Shown: one piece after another, positions 32,981 to 44,100 of the stretch
Layout of the letters: every line of letters begins with the position of its first letter
Position numbering within the stretch: the stretch's first letter is position 1
From: Margaritispora aquatica
Taxonomy: Eukaryota > Ascomycota > Leotiomycetes > Helotiales > Discinellaceae
Direction of reading: 5' to 3'
DNA: 64,000 nt
Assembly (NCBI GenBank): GCA_007644065.1
Contig: VJWN01000007.1
Span: 2,386,167 to 2,450,166 of the forward strand
Position numbers and translations under genes: made by a program
The notes under the pieces: model-generated
Databases searched by the model: none
Told to the model about the DNA's origin: nothing
The model's input: only the letters and a program-made list of their open reading frames with translations

Positions 32981-33612
32981 CGAGGAACAGCCTCAAAGGC
33001 TTGCTGCTTGGAAGAGTACGTTTGAAGAAAGAAAAGAAATAGAAGACCCTGTGGCAGCAAAATTTATGGTTTTACCTGTTTCATTACGCTGCTACTGCGA
33101 AAACTTGACGTCAAATGTTATTTTACATAATAAATAATGAGTCCGGTTGTTGGCCTTGTCTAGGCTTCTGATGTTAGGAGGTGTATGTTTCAGAATTATT
33201 CATTTAGCTTCAGCTTCTTTTTTTGGTATGCTGAGAATTTGCCCCTCCAAATTATGCATTTGCTAAAGAAGAGCAATCTAAGTGGCTGGTTGGTTGGTTG
33301 GTGACATGAGAATATATCCTGCTATGCTGGGAACGCGCCGTGGTGGTGGTGATGCGTGACATGCGATCGTTCTGACGTATATAAATATATGAGTTGCGAA
33401 TACCACGAATCAACGATAAACAGATAGACTCTAGCCCATGCCAATCAGGATCCTGAATAAGATAGAAAAGACGAGACCGGCGTTCTGTTTCAACATCACA
33501 CTGGTGCAGTGTGAAGCAGATATGCTGCACAGCTTCAGTAGGACTAGCAATCAGAATCAATATTGAAAGCCTATGAATTCTATTCTACGCTTTGGGCCTA
33601 GTTACTCTTCAA
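32981..33612. other. Convergent spacer, nothing seen
   Basis: 3' flanks of the regulator and FAD oxidase genes. Contains a short GGTT run near 33283-33301. No coding frame is supported. Confidence 0.5.
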
Positions 33613-35549
33613 TTACTCTCGAGTCCTGCAAAGTCTACCAGCACTATCTTGAGACCACTTTTCACTTCCAACTGCCGTGATGGCATAGAAAATCTCATCT
33701 GGGTCGTACTTATTCTTAATTCTTTTGAGCCGAGGATAGTTCACCCCATAAAACTGACTCTTCCAGTCGCCAGTATGGGCATATAGTGAATCAACTTCAT
33801 TCAGGTAGATACCGGATCCTGGGGTTGCTTGCTCAATTGCTGGCATCCACTCATTGACTAACTGTTCTTTGTAACCATCCATTACTGACCGGGGGACCGT
33901 CCAGTCCCAGTACGCTACATAGTTGCAGATGGCCACAGCATCACGCCAGGCTGGCAGGACCGCATTGTCTGGATGAGTGGCATTCTGAACGTCAAAGCAA
34001 TGGCATCCGACGATGAAGATGTCTTCTGCTACAGCATCCTGATAGACCTTCATCACATTCTGGCGACCGATGGGGTCCTCTATCACGGAGCGTGGAATAA
34101 GTCGACTGCTGAAGAGCGTGTTGGGCGGGTAGCCACCATATGGCAGCGGGCCGTAGCCGAGGGTAAAATGTTCGACGAAGTTGGGATCGGTCCGTGTTTC
34201 AAAGTGGTAGTCGACCTCCAGCCTTTCAAGAGCAGCTAAGAATGGGGCCAAGAGAGCGGCTACATGAGTGCCATTGCTATCCGGTAAGGTGATACTCACA
34301 ACCTCAAAAACATGACTAGTCACCATTAGGCCAAAAGTATTTCCTCCAGGAGCTGAAACTAGCGAGGGCAAATACTCGAACCAGGTACTAACAGCCTTCC
34401 AGTACGTCTCGTTTCCCACGAGAGTGTCGTTGAAGGACAGGCTCCCCGAGCCAACAGGGCCTTCGGGGAAGATTTTGGTAGTCATGCTTAAGACGACAGC
34501 GAAGGTACCGGCACCGCCACCACTCAGTGCCCAGTACAAGTCTTTGTTCTTTGTAGGTGTAGCGACAAGATGCACGCCCTGAGCTGTCACCACTTCCCAC
34601 TCCAGCACATTATCAGCTGCCATGCCATACTTGCTATTGAGTATTGAGTGACCTGCCCCAGGTGTATAGCCACCGGCGATTCCCACACTGGGACAGGAGC
34701 CACCAACGATCCGATAACCTTGAGCCCCGAGGACAGTGTAAGCGACGCCTCCAATAACACCGGCACCAATCTTGGCTGCCGGGCCGTGGTAAGACGTATC
34801 CCAGCTTCCGTCCCCTTCATCCTTGTAGTCCCGGATAACTTCAAGTGTTTGCAAATTGTGCGTCCAGAGCGACAAGGAGCCGAGCCCGACAGATTTTCCT
34901 TGGTAACTATAGGCAGAGAGAGGCGAGCAACGTTAGTTAACCTGTGCTCATGCTCATTCACATTTTCTGTGGTCGGGTCGGGATGTCTTACTCATGCCCG
35001 GTATTCTTGATGGTGAGGCGAATGTTGTTGTCCTTAGCAAACCGGATGCCTGCAACAACATCGGCTACTCCAGTAACATTGATGGAAAATACCGGATAAT
35101 TATCAAGCACACAGGGCTTTTCTTTTGGCGTATATGGGTCGCAGGACTGGTTCTGCGGGGTGGGGTTCAACATCTCGGCTGGTTTGACTTCGCTTCACGG
35201 TGGGATGTTTGTTAGTGTTAGTGGTCTGAGGTTAGATGTGTATGTTCACTTACAAGGTTTCAGGGGAGTTCCACCTATCCTGCAGAAGCTGACAGGCTGT
35301 TGCATTATAAGAGTGGTACGGCTCGAGGTGGCAGATGCTTGCTTGAGGGACCGTACTGATTAGCCGGCCGTGCACAGTGTGATTGAGACTTGCCCAGGTC
35401 TCCTGGCTGGGCCAGCCGACATCCCCAGGAATGTTCCTGCATGAGGAACTTGGACCGTTGAATGCATGAACCCCAGAAATCCCTAGGCCTAGGAGCAACA
35501 CCAATACCCCGCTCAGGTGGGCGCCAGTTTGGTGTCGTCGACGAACCAT
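33613..35549 (-). CDS. Secreted FAD-linked oxidase, berberine-bridge-enzyme-like
   Basis: Flavin oxidase of the BBE/VAO family, likely a pathway oxidase. Exons 35254-35549, 34992-35192 and 33613-34906 give 596 residues; introns are 61 and 85 bp. The first ATG is at 35549, giving a hydrophobic leader ending GISGVHA, a probable signal peptide. The FAD-binding half has IRLTIKNTGHDY with H165, then GGSCPSVGIAGGYTPGAGHS with C237. These are the His and Cys expected for bicovalent FAD attachment in this family. The BBE C-terminal motif is seen as YGVNYPRLKRIKNKYDPDEI. Several NxT/S sites fit secretion. Acceptor choice at 35192 rests on CTAAC branch sites and frame. Divergent with the SDR gene. Related enzymes oxidise alcohols or drive cyclisation in other clusters (for example Sol5 of solanapyrone); the reaction here is unknown. 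Confidence 0.9.
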
Positions 35550-36188
35550 TACGAGTAACGTAACTAGCAGCAGCAGGATGGGTAAGGTACTGAGTGTACG
35601 GCTGCCACTGGCATATAGTATACTAGAACCGCGGCGATCAAGCACTCATATCTCCTTTCCACTCACCGCTCTATTGCTACACCATCATATTGACACCGAG
35701 TTGTCGATGCAGCATCGGCCATGAAATTGGTATTCGGAGGCAGTCCATTCGGAGTCGGTGCCGAGCCTGCGTGTTACGCTTGTACAGTACTCACTCAGGC
35801 GTACGAGTAAAAGGGGTGGGCTGGTGGTTGATAAGCAAGATTTCTCATGTTGGGAGACCTGCAGATGAAAGTATTACAGTGGTTACCGACTGCTTGGTAC
35901 AGACCATGTCAATACTGGTATTTGGCTAGAGACAGGGAGGGAGTGCGCACAACTGGCCAAGAATACGAACACCAACACCAACACTCAAAATCTAGGAGAA
36001 AGGATAATGCCGCTGACAAACTATCACCCACTATCTAACCTCCCATTTCTGCTCCAGCTCAGCTCTTCACTGTCAGCTATTCTACAACCATCTTCTCTAC
36101 TATCTGCAGTCGATTGTAAAGTGCTTACCAAATCATCCCCAACTCAAGACTCAGCCGCCTAAGCCAATCATTTTCGTCTTCTTTCACG
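35550..36188. promoter_or_regulatory. Divergent promoter of FAD oxidase and SDR genes
   Basis: Two copies of ATTCGGAG (35732-35739 and 35747-35754) are followed directly by TCGGTGCCGA (35755-35764), together forming TCGG-AG-TCGG. The ten-base core is identical to that in the trans-ER/P450 3 promoter. Candidate target of the cluster regulator. No coding frame is seen in the rest. Confidence 0.6.
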
Positions 36189-37246
36189 ATGGGCCCTCCT
36201 TTAGCCAGTGTTTGGACCCAAACTCACCCCCCGAAGCCAGAATTCACGGAGAACAACATTGACAGTCTACAAGGGAAGGTCTACATTGTGACGGGCTCCA
36301 ACACCGGTGTTGGCAAAGAGCTAGCCCGCCTGCTTTACTCCAAAGATGCCAAGGTTTACATGGCAGCACGATCGGAGGACAAGGTCACCAGTGCTATAGA
36401 AGACATCAAAAAAGAAACGCCTCTGTCCAAAGGCGAATTGGTATTTTTACACCTCGACCTTGCCGACCTGAACAAGGTCAGGGAGTCGGCCCAGCACTTC
36501 CTTGCCATGGAGAAGAAACTGCATGTCCTCTTCAACAACGCTGGTGTGATGACTGGGGCCACAGAACCACCACCCCAAACCGTGCAAGGCTATGAGCTGA
36601 ATCTAGGTGTGAACGCCATCGGCACGTTCCTATTCACCAAAATACTCACTCCGCTCCTTGTTCAAACGGCTAAGTCGGAGCCCTCCAGCTCGGTCCGTGT
36701 TACGTGGCCATCGTCATTCGCAACGGAGATCTTCGCAGAGCAAGACATCGGCATCAATATTGACAACCTGGACTACCACATCAAGAAACCAGCCACCTAC
36801 AAATACGGCATTAGCAAGACTGGAGCTTGGGCACTGGGCGTCGAGTATGCTAAGCGATACAAGGCGGATGGTATCGTCAGCATTCCCCTCAATCCTGGGA
36901 ATCTCACCTCAGAGCTTGCCCGAGATCAATCTTTGGGTGTCAAGCTTGCAGCCAAGCTTGTTGGCTATCCTCCAGTGAACGGAGCTTACACTCAGCTCTT
37001 TGCCGGCCTGTCTCCATCAATTACCATTGAAAACTCTGGAAGCTGGGGTAAGTACTTCTGCTGATTGATAAATGCGGTTGACGTGCCATAAAGACTGACA
37101 TTTGGATATCTTTATGTATAGTTGTTCCCTTTGGTCGAGTGTACCCCATCCGAGAAGATTTGATTGCGGCAACGAAGACGGAGGCGGAGGGTGGCAATGG
37201 AGGTACACAGAAGTTCTGGGACTGGGTTGAGAAGCAGGTCAAGTAA
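36189..37246 (+). CDS. Short-chain dehydrogenase/reductase
   Basis: NAD(P)-dependent oxidoreductase of the classical SDR fold, close in layout to retinol-dehydrogenase-like fungal SDRs. Exons 36189-37047 and 37122-37246 (74-bp intron) give 327 residues. The cofactor motif is T35-G-x3-G-x-G (TGSNTGVG), the NNAG motif is NNAGVM, and the catalytic pair is Y206-x3-K210 (YGISK). No membrane anchor is obvious. It lies between the FAD oxidase, with which it shares a promoter, and the synthase gene. It probably interconverts an alcohol and a ketone or aldehyde on the polyketide. Which direction is unknown. Confidence 0.92.
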
Positions 37247-38185
37247 CGGAATATTTGTTTGTTGGAAACCACGGGACTTAACGTGTTTCGACTCGTACCT
37301 TTATTTCTGGTCTCCGCTGGCGTATGATGATCATCCAAACTCATTTTATTACACCACATAGAACAAGTTTTTGACGTCCCAAGCTTCTGCCCTTCCCCAG
37401 AATTTAATACCACGTGCTTCGCTTCCTAAGTAACAATACCTATGTACTAAGGTACCTATGTACTATCTCCAACGTGACGGGAAGGATTCAAATGAGGTTG
37501 ATCAAAACACCACGTGATATACACAAGCGCGCGCCAGTCATGCCGTATTGGGACTAGCTAATCATTCAAGTATAGAACCTCCACTTAGACGAAATGAATT
37601 CTTGCAGCATTAATCCTCCGGTCGGCAGTGTCAAATATATCACAAAGCTATCTTAACCCGAATGTCAAAATCTGAAACCGTCCACTCGGGGCAAGAGGCA
37701 GGTAGCTTCGGGGCCTGTATTCATCCATCTCCTGAATTGCCTTGACATGCCGAATCCATTCGGATGTACCAGCGGAGGAAGGTCGCAGTCTCATGTTGCA
37801 GCCGAAGTTTACTTGGAGTTGCAATGCTGGGCTGTCCGGTACCTGTATGTTCGGGAGCGAGGAAGATTGTCGCAGCTTCGCACCAGAATAGGATGAACAG
37901 TGAAGCAGGACGATAAAGCTGATTTGACAGGAAAGGTACTTTAGCTGGGACTTGGAAATGTGAGACTTGCAGTTTTTCGGACCTAATATCAAGAGAGTGG
38001 CTTCGAAGTCAGCCAATTGTTCTCATTCCATATCAATACGAAGATCAATTGCGCCACGCTATTGCTGAAAGAAAGGAAAGTGGCAAGTAGCACGAATCGA
38101 AGCGAACATCATTTGACTTCACAATCCCAACTATCATCGAGCTTTCCCGACTAGTACAATTGTCAACAGTACCGATATTGCTCTC
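37247..38185. promoter_or_regulatory. Promoter region of the polyketide synthase gene
   Basis: Holds the perfect 14-bp inverted repeat CCGAATCCATTCGG at 37750-37763; its left eight bases also occur at 29532-29539 in the trans-ER promoter. A direct repeat ACCTATGTACTA lies near 37438-37462. An open frame on the minus strand at 37648-38016 begins with a non-ATG codon and looks accidental. Confidence 0.5.
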
Positions 38186-41100
38186 ATGGCTTCTCCCAAT
38201 GAACCTATTGCGGTGGTGGGAAGTGCGTGTCGTTTTGCTGGAGACGCTAGTTCTCCATCGAGGTTATGGGAATTACTTAAAGATCCACGTGACCTTAACC
38301 GAGAAATTCCTAACAGCCGCTTCAATGTCAACGGCTGGTACCATCCTGATGGCTCATACCATGGGCACAGCAATGTCAAGAACGCATACCTCGTCAATGA
38401 AGATGTCACGGCCTTCGATGCCGAATTTTTTGGCGTCAAGTCAGTGGAGGCCAAGACGATGGATCCCCAGCAGCGATTCCTCATGGAAGTCGCCTACGAA
38501 GGACTGGAATCGGCTGGCATGTCTATGGCGGATGTCAAAGGAAGCAACACAGCTGTCTATGTCGGTGTCATGTTTGCTGATTATGGGGCGTTGCTGCTGC
38601 GCGATCTCCAAGAGACACCCACCTACTATGCAACTGGAACAGGGAACAGCATCTTGTCAAACCGAATATCGTATTTCTTCGACTTTCACGGCCCATCGAT
38701 CACTATTGATACAGCATGCTCTTCTAGTATGGTTGCCGTCCATATGGCAGTGCAGGCCTTAAGATCTGGGGATGCCAATATGGCCTTGGCATGTGGCTCT
38801 AATCTAATTCTTGGGCCCGAGAACTTCATTATCGAGAGCAAGCTAAAGATGTTGTCGCCTGACGGCCTCAGCCGTATGTGGGATCAGGGAGCTAATGGTT
38901 ATGCCAGAGGAGACGGCGTAGCAACAGTGGTTTTGAAGACTCTGAGCGCTGCCTTGAAGGATGGCGACCATATTGAATGTATCATCCGCGAGACGGGCTT
39001 GAACCAAGATGGCGCAACGGGTGGTATCACTATGCCAAGCTCGTTGGCACAAGAACAATTGATTCGGAGGACTTATGCAAAGGCAGGCCTCGATCTTCTC
39101 TCCCAGAGTGATCATCCACAGTATTTTGAGGCGCATGGCACTGGAACGCCAGCCGGGGATCCAATCGAAGCGGAAGCCATTTACAATACATTTTCCACTT
39201 CTCATCGAAGTAAAGACCCACTCTATGTAGGCTCTATTAAGACAATCTTGGGGCACACAGAAGGCACTGCGGGTGTTGCCGCAATTATCAAAGCATCACT
39301 CGCCTTACAGCACGGAACCATCCCCCCAAATCTCTTATTTGACCAGCTCAGCGACCGCGTTGCTCCCTTCTACAAGAACGTTGAGATCGTTAAGGCCGCC
39401 AGACCATGGCCGAAGATCGAGGGAGGAACCAGGAGAGCAAGTGTAAACAGCTTTGGCTTTGGTGGGGCAAATGCACATGCCATTCTTGAAAGCTACAGCA
39501 GAACTCATAGTTCTCTTCCACTCGAGAGAAATGCTGCTCCTTTTACACCATTTGTTTTCTCCGCGTTATCCGAAAATTCACTCCGTGAAAGTCTCTCCGC
39601 ATATGTGGAGGTCCTTGAACACAATGACTCAGAAATCGACCTCGGGGACCTTGCTTATACACTACGGCAGCGTAGATCTGTCTTTCCCTACAGAGTTTCA
39701 TTGAGCGCATCATCAATTAAAGATCTCAAAGCCAAGATTTCTGTCAAACTTCAGGACGAAAACGCGAACATCGGCATCAAGGCCTTGCCTAACTCAAAGA
39801 AAGGGGTCGCTAAGCTCCTTGGAATCTTCACAGGGCAGGGAGCGCAGTACGCACGTATGGGAGCTGAATTGATCGAAGAATCAGAGTTCGCAAGAAGGGT
39901 TATCCAGAAAATGGAATCGGACCTTGCTCAACTTCCCGATGGTCCCAAGTGGTCTCTGATGGCCGAAATTCTTGCCGATACCTCATCGTCCCATGTCCAA
40001 GAAGCAGCTTTCTCTCAGCCGCTCTGCACCGCAATTCAAATACTCATGGTTGATCTCCTTCACCTCGCTGGTGTTGAGTTTGATGCTGTTGTTGGACACT
40101 CTTCTGGTGAAATCGCCGCAGCTTATGCAGCAGGTCAACTCACGTCTCGTGACGCCATATGTATTGCGTATTATCGCGGCTTACATGTCCAAGTTGCAGC
40201 AAGCCCAAACAGTAGCAAAATTAAAGGGGCTATGGTGGCTGTCGGAAGTTCACGGCAAGACATGGTAGAGCTATGTGCCCACGAAGAGTTCTCGGGCCGC
40301 ATCACTGTTGCAGCGAGTAACTCTTCGTCAAGCGTAACCGTTTCTGGAGACGAGGATGCTATTCTCGAGCTCCAGCTAGTGCTGGACGACGAAGGTAAAT
40401 TCAACAGGCGTCTTAAAGTTGATAGGGCATACCACTCCGACCACATGCTCCCTTGTTTCGATCCATATGTTGAGTCGCTACGCAAATGTGGTATCACGCC
40501 GCAAAAGCCACAAAGCAAATGTATTTGGTTTTCCAGCGTTTACAGTCGCCCTGTGGATGAAGCCATGCAATTGAACGATATATACTGGGCCGAGAACATG
40601 ACCAAGCCAGTGTTGTTCTACGATGCAGTCGCTCTTGCCGCCGCTGCATTCCCATGTGACTTGGTGCTCGAAGTTGGAAGCCATCCGGCCCTTAAAGGAC
40701 CAGCGAGTCAAACAATTCAAGAAATCACAGAAAAGGACATTCCATACCACGGCGTATTAACACGTGGTGCTAGCGCTGTTGAGGCATTCTCCACTAGCTT
40801 AGGTGGTTTGTGGTCATATCTAGACAAATCGCAAGTCAATCTGGATAGCTTCGAGAGAGCCATAGCAGATGGCATCCGCCAGTTCAGCGTTGTTAAAGGC
40901 CTTCCCACATATCAATGGGACCACAAGGTCAAGTACTGGCAAGAGTCGCGAGCCTCGCGGAAGATGCGTGTGAGACAACAACAGGTGCACTGCTTGTTAG
41001 GAGATATCTCCTCTGACAGCGCTCCCCACCACATTTGTTGGAAAAATTTGCTACGCGAGAGTGAGATGGAGTGGCTGTCAGGCCATCAAGTTCAAAGTCA

Positions 41101-44100
41101 AACCGTCTTCCCAGCAGCAGGTTACATCTCATCAGCAATGGAGGCTACACGGTTCGTAGCTGAGGGCGCCGGCAAGGACATTCGCTTGATTGAGCTCAGA
41201 GATTTTATCATACATCAAGCCGTTATTTTCCGTGAGGGCGATGGGGGTATCGAGGTCCTCATTGAGATGGCAGAGATCACCAAGGAGACAGATCGCATTC
41301 GAGCTAAATTCACCTATTCGGCTTATTTGGACACCAATACAGAAGACTTGACTCTGGCAGCCAGCGCCAATGTGGAGATACTGTTGGGTGAAGCTTCAGT
41401 GACTCTTCTTCCTGTACGCAAGGCAGCTCTACCTCATGTGATCGACGTAGAGCCAGAGCGATTTTATCAGGCCCTTGCAGACCTCGGCTACGACTTCAGT
41501 GGTCGGTTCAAATCCCTGTCATCGCTCCAGAGAAAGCACCACAAAGCGACTTGCCTAGTAAAGATGCAGCCACTGGAGCATGGCGCTGACTCGTTATTCA
41601 TACATCCCGCCGAACTTGATGCTGCATTGCAGTCTGTTATTCTTGCATATAGCTACCCATACGACGAGCAGCTTCGTACTTTGCATCTACCCACATCTAT
41701 CCAGCAAATTAGGATCAATCCAGCTCTTTTGGGTGCTGATCGAAGTGAGGTCGAATTCTTTCCCGTCGACTCGGCCATTAGCGACAAAAATGCTGGAGAG
41801 AGAGGTATCATTGGTCACGTCAACCTCTACTCCAACAAGGGACCGAATGCAGCGATTCAGGTGCAAGGTGCAGCTTTCATGCCTCTCGGTGGATCCGCAG
41901 CGGCAGAAGATAGGAGAGTCTTTTCCAAAGTTGGTTGGGTTGGCAGCCAGGCGGATGGTAACCTAGCAGCAGATAATATCCCTATAGGTGAAAAGCACGT
42001 TCAAATGGTCATGCTGTTGGAACGTATTGCAACTTTTTACTTGCGAATGTTTGATAAAATAGTGGCTGCTGATGATCCCCTAAGGTCCGAATTTCCCACC
42101 AACTGGTACTTGAACTACGCTCGTTATGTTACTGACATGGTGGAGAATGGGAATCATAAATGGGCAAAAAAAGAGTGGCTTGACGATACCCTTGAAGACA
42201 TCTTAGAGATCAGCAAGCCGTATTCCGAAACTCCAGATATCCAGATCATGCATCTCACTGGGGCGCAAATGCCGCGTGTTTTTGCGGGAGAGACTACGAT
42301 TTTAGAGCAGTTTCGTGCCAACGATATCCTCGATCGATACTACGCAAACGGGTTTGGGCTGAGTGAGTCAGCCCAGTGGGTCAGTCGGGTGGTAAAGCAG
42401 ATTGTTGATCGCTATCCACATATGAACATCTTGGAGATAGGTAAGCTCTTGAATATTTAGGTTACATCCTTCTATCCTGTACTAAACTAACTCTCGAGAA
42501 AGGAGCCGGTACTGGCGGTGCCACCAAAGCAACTTTCCGAGAAATCGGTCAGAGCTTCCGCTCATACACGTACACGGACATTTCAGCGGCCTTCTTTGAG
42601 CATGCGGCCGCTATCTTCCCACAGCAGAGAGATCGAATGGTTTTCAAGACTTTCGATGCTGAGAAGGGCCCCCAAGAGCAAGGCTTCGTTGAGGGTTCCT
42701 ACGATTTAATTATTGCCTTCTTTGTTATTCACGCTACGAGCGATCTGGAGCGAGCTCTGAAAAATATTCGCAGACTCCTAAAGCCTGGTGGATTCCTCGT
42801 TGTCGGTGAAGGCCAAGAAGGCATGAATGGTGTTGCGAGCAGTGGTTTTATTTTCGGTACCTTGCCTGGCTGGTGGCTTGGGGCTGACAAAGGACGAACT
42901 TACTCCCCTCATGTGTCTGCGAAGGAATGGGACTGCCTCCTCCGACAGACCGGATTTTCTGGTGTCGATGCCGCTACTCCATCACCTTTTGAAGATGTCT
43001 TGAACGTCTACCATTTTGTGTCTCAGGCTGTCGATGACGAGGTGAGCTTCTTCCGAGAGCCACTAGCCACATCCAGCTGGAAGGCACCTCCGATCAAGAA
43101 GTTGGTTATTATCGGTGGCCAAACGCCTCGTAGCTCACATCTCGTCGAAGGTTTTAAGAACATCATGAATGGAGAATTTGCCACTGAATTCCACCACTTC
43201 AGGAGTCTTCTGGACATTGACTTCGAGATTGTTGACGCCGACTCGACCGTCCTTAGCTTGACAGAGCTCGATGCGCCAGTCTTCAAGGATATTACCCCTG
43301 GAGTATTTCAATCACTTAGGAAGATTTTCGAGTCCGGAAAAACGATCCTTTGGGTTACTAGCGGCCGGCGAGATGACGAACCCTACTCTAACATGACAGT
43401 TGGGTTTGGGCGAGTAGCTACGAATGAGACACCCGAGCTCCGCCTCCAGCAGCTGGACATCTCAGAACCACAGAACACAACTCCTGAAACTGTTGCCGAA
43501 ATACTCCTCCGTTTACATGTGTCAGCCTCAATAAAAGCTGAATTCCTTCAGCCAGTTGAGCCAGAGATCGTGATTGATGAAAAGAAGCGCGAGCTGGTGT
43601 CGAGACTCCGACCCATCCCTGAACTAAACAATCGATATAATTCCGCTAGTCGGTCAATTCTGCAGGAGGTGGACCTCAACAGGACTCCGGTTTCTCTCCA
43701 ATTTGGCTCGAACGGATGTATAATCAATGAACTGTCGAACTACGCAACTTCAACATCAGCTCTGGAGGATATAATCGAATTACGCACGACACACGCAGTT
43801 CTTTCAGCTCTTAAAACTCCGTTTGGACACAAGTTCCTTGTATTAGGATTACAATCAGGGACTTCGATTCCTTATCTGGCTCTTGTTCCTTCGCTGTCCT
43901 CGGTCCTCAAAGTATCTTCCAAGTCTGCAGTTCCTTGTGATATTCCGGCTATGTCGGCGGGAGAAATTCTCACGGCAATCGCTGCTCATTTAGTCTCCAT
44001 GGTTGTTCTTCATGAAATATACAGCGGTCAGACACTAGTAGCATACAATGCTACATGTACCGTTGCTCAGGCACTTACCGCTCAATCAGCCGCAAAGAAT

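Noticed and set aside
37648..38016. 122-codon frame upstream of the synthase
   Set aside because: It starts with a non-ATG codon, shows no family features and contains the CCGAATCCATTCGG promoter element.
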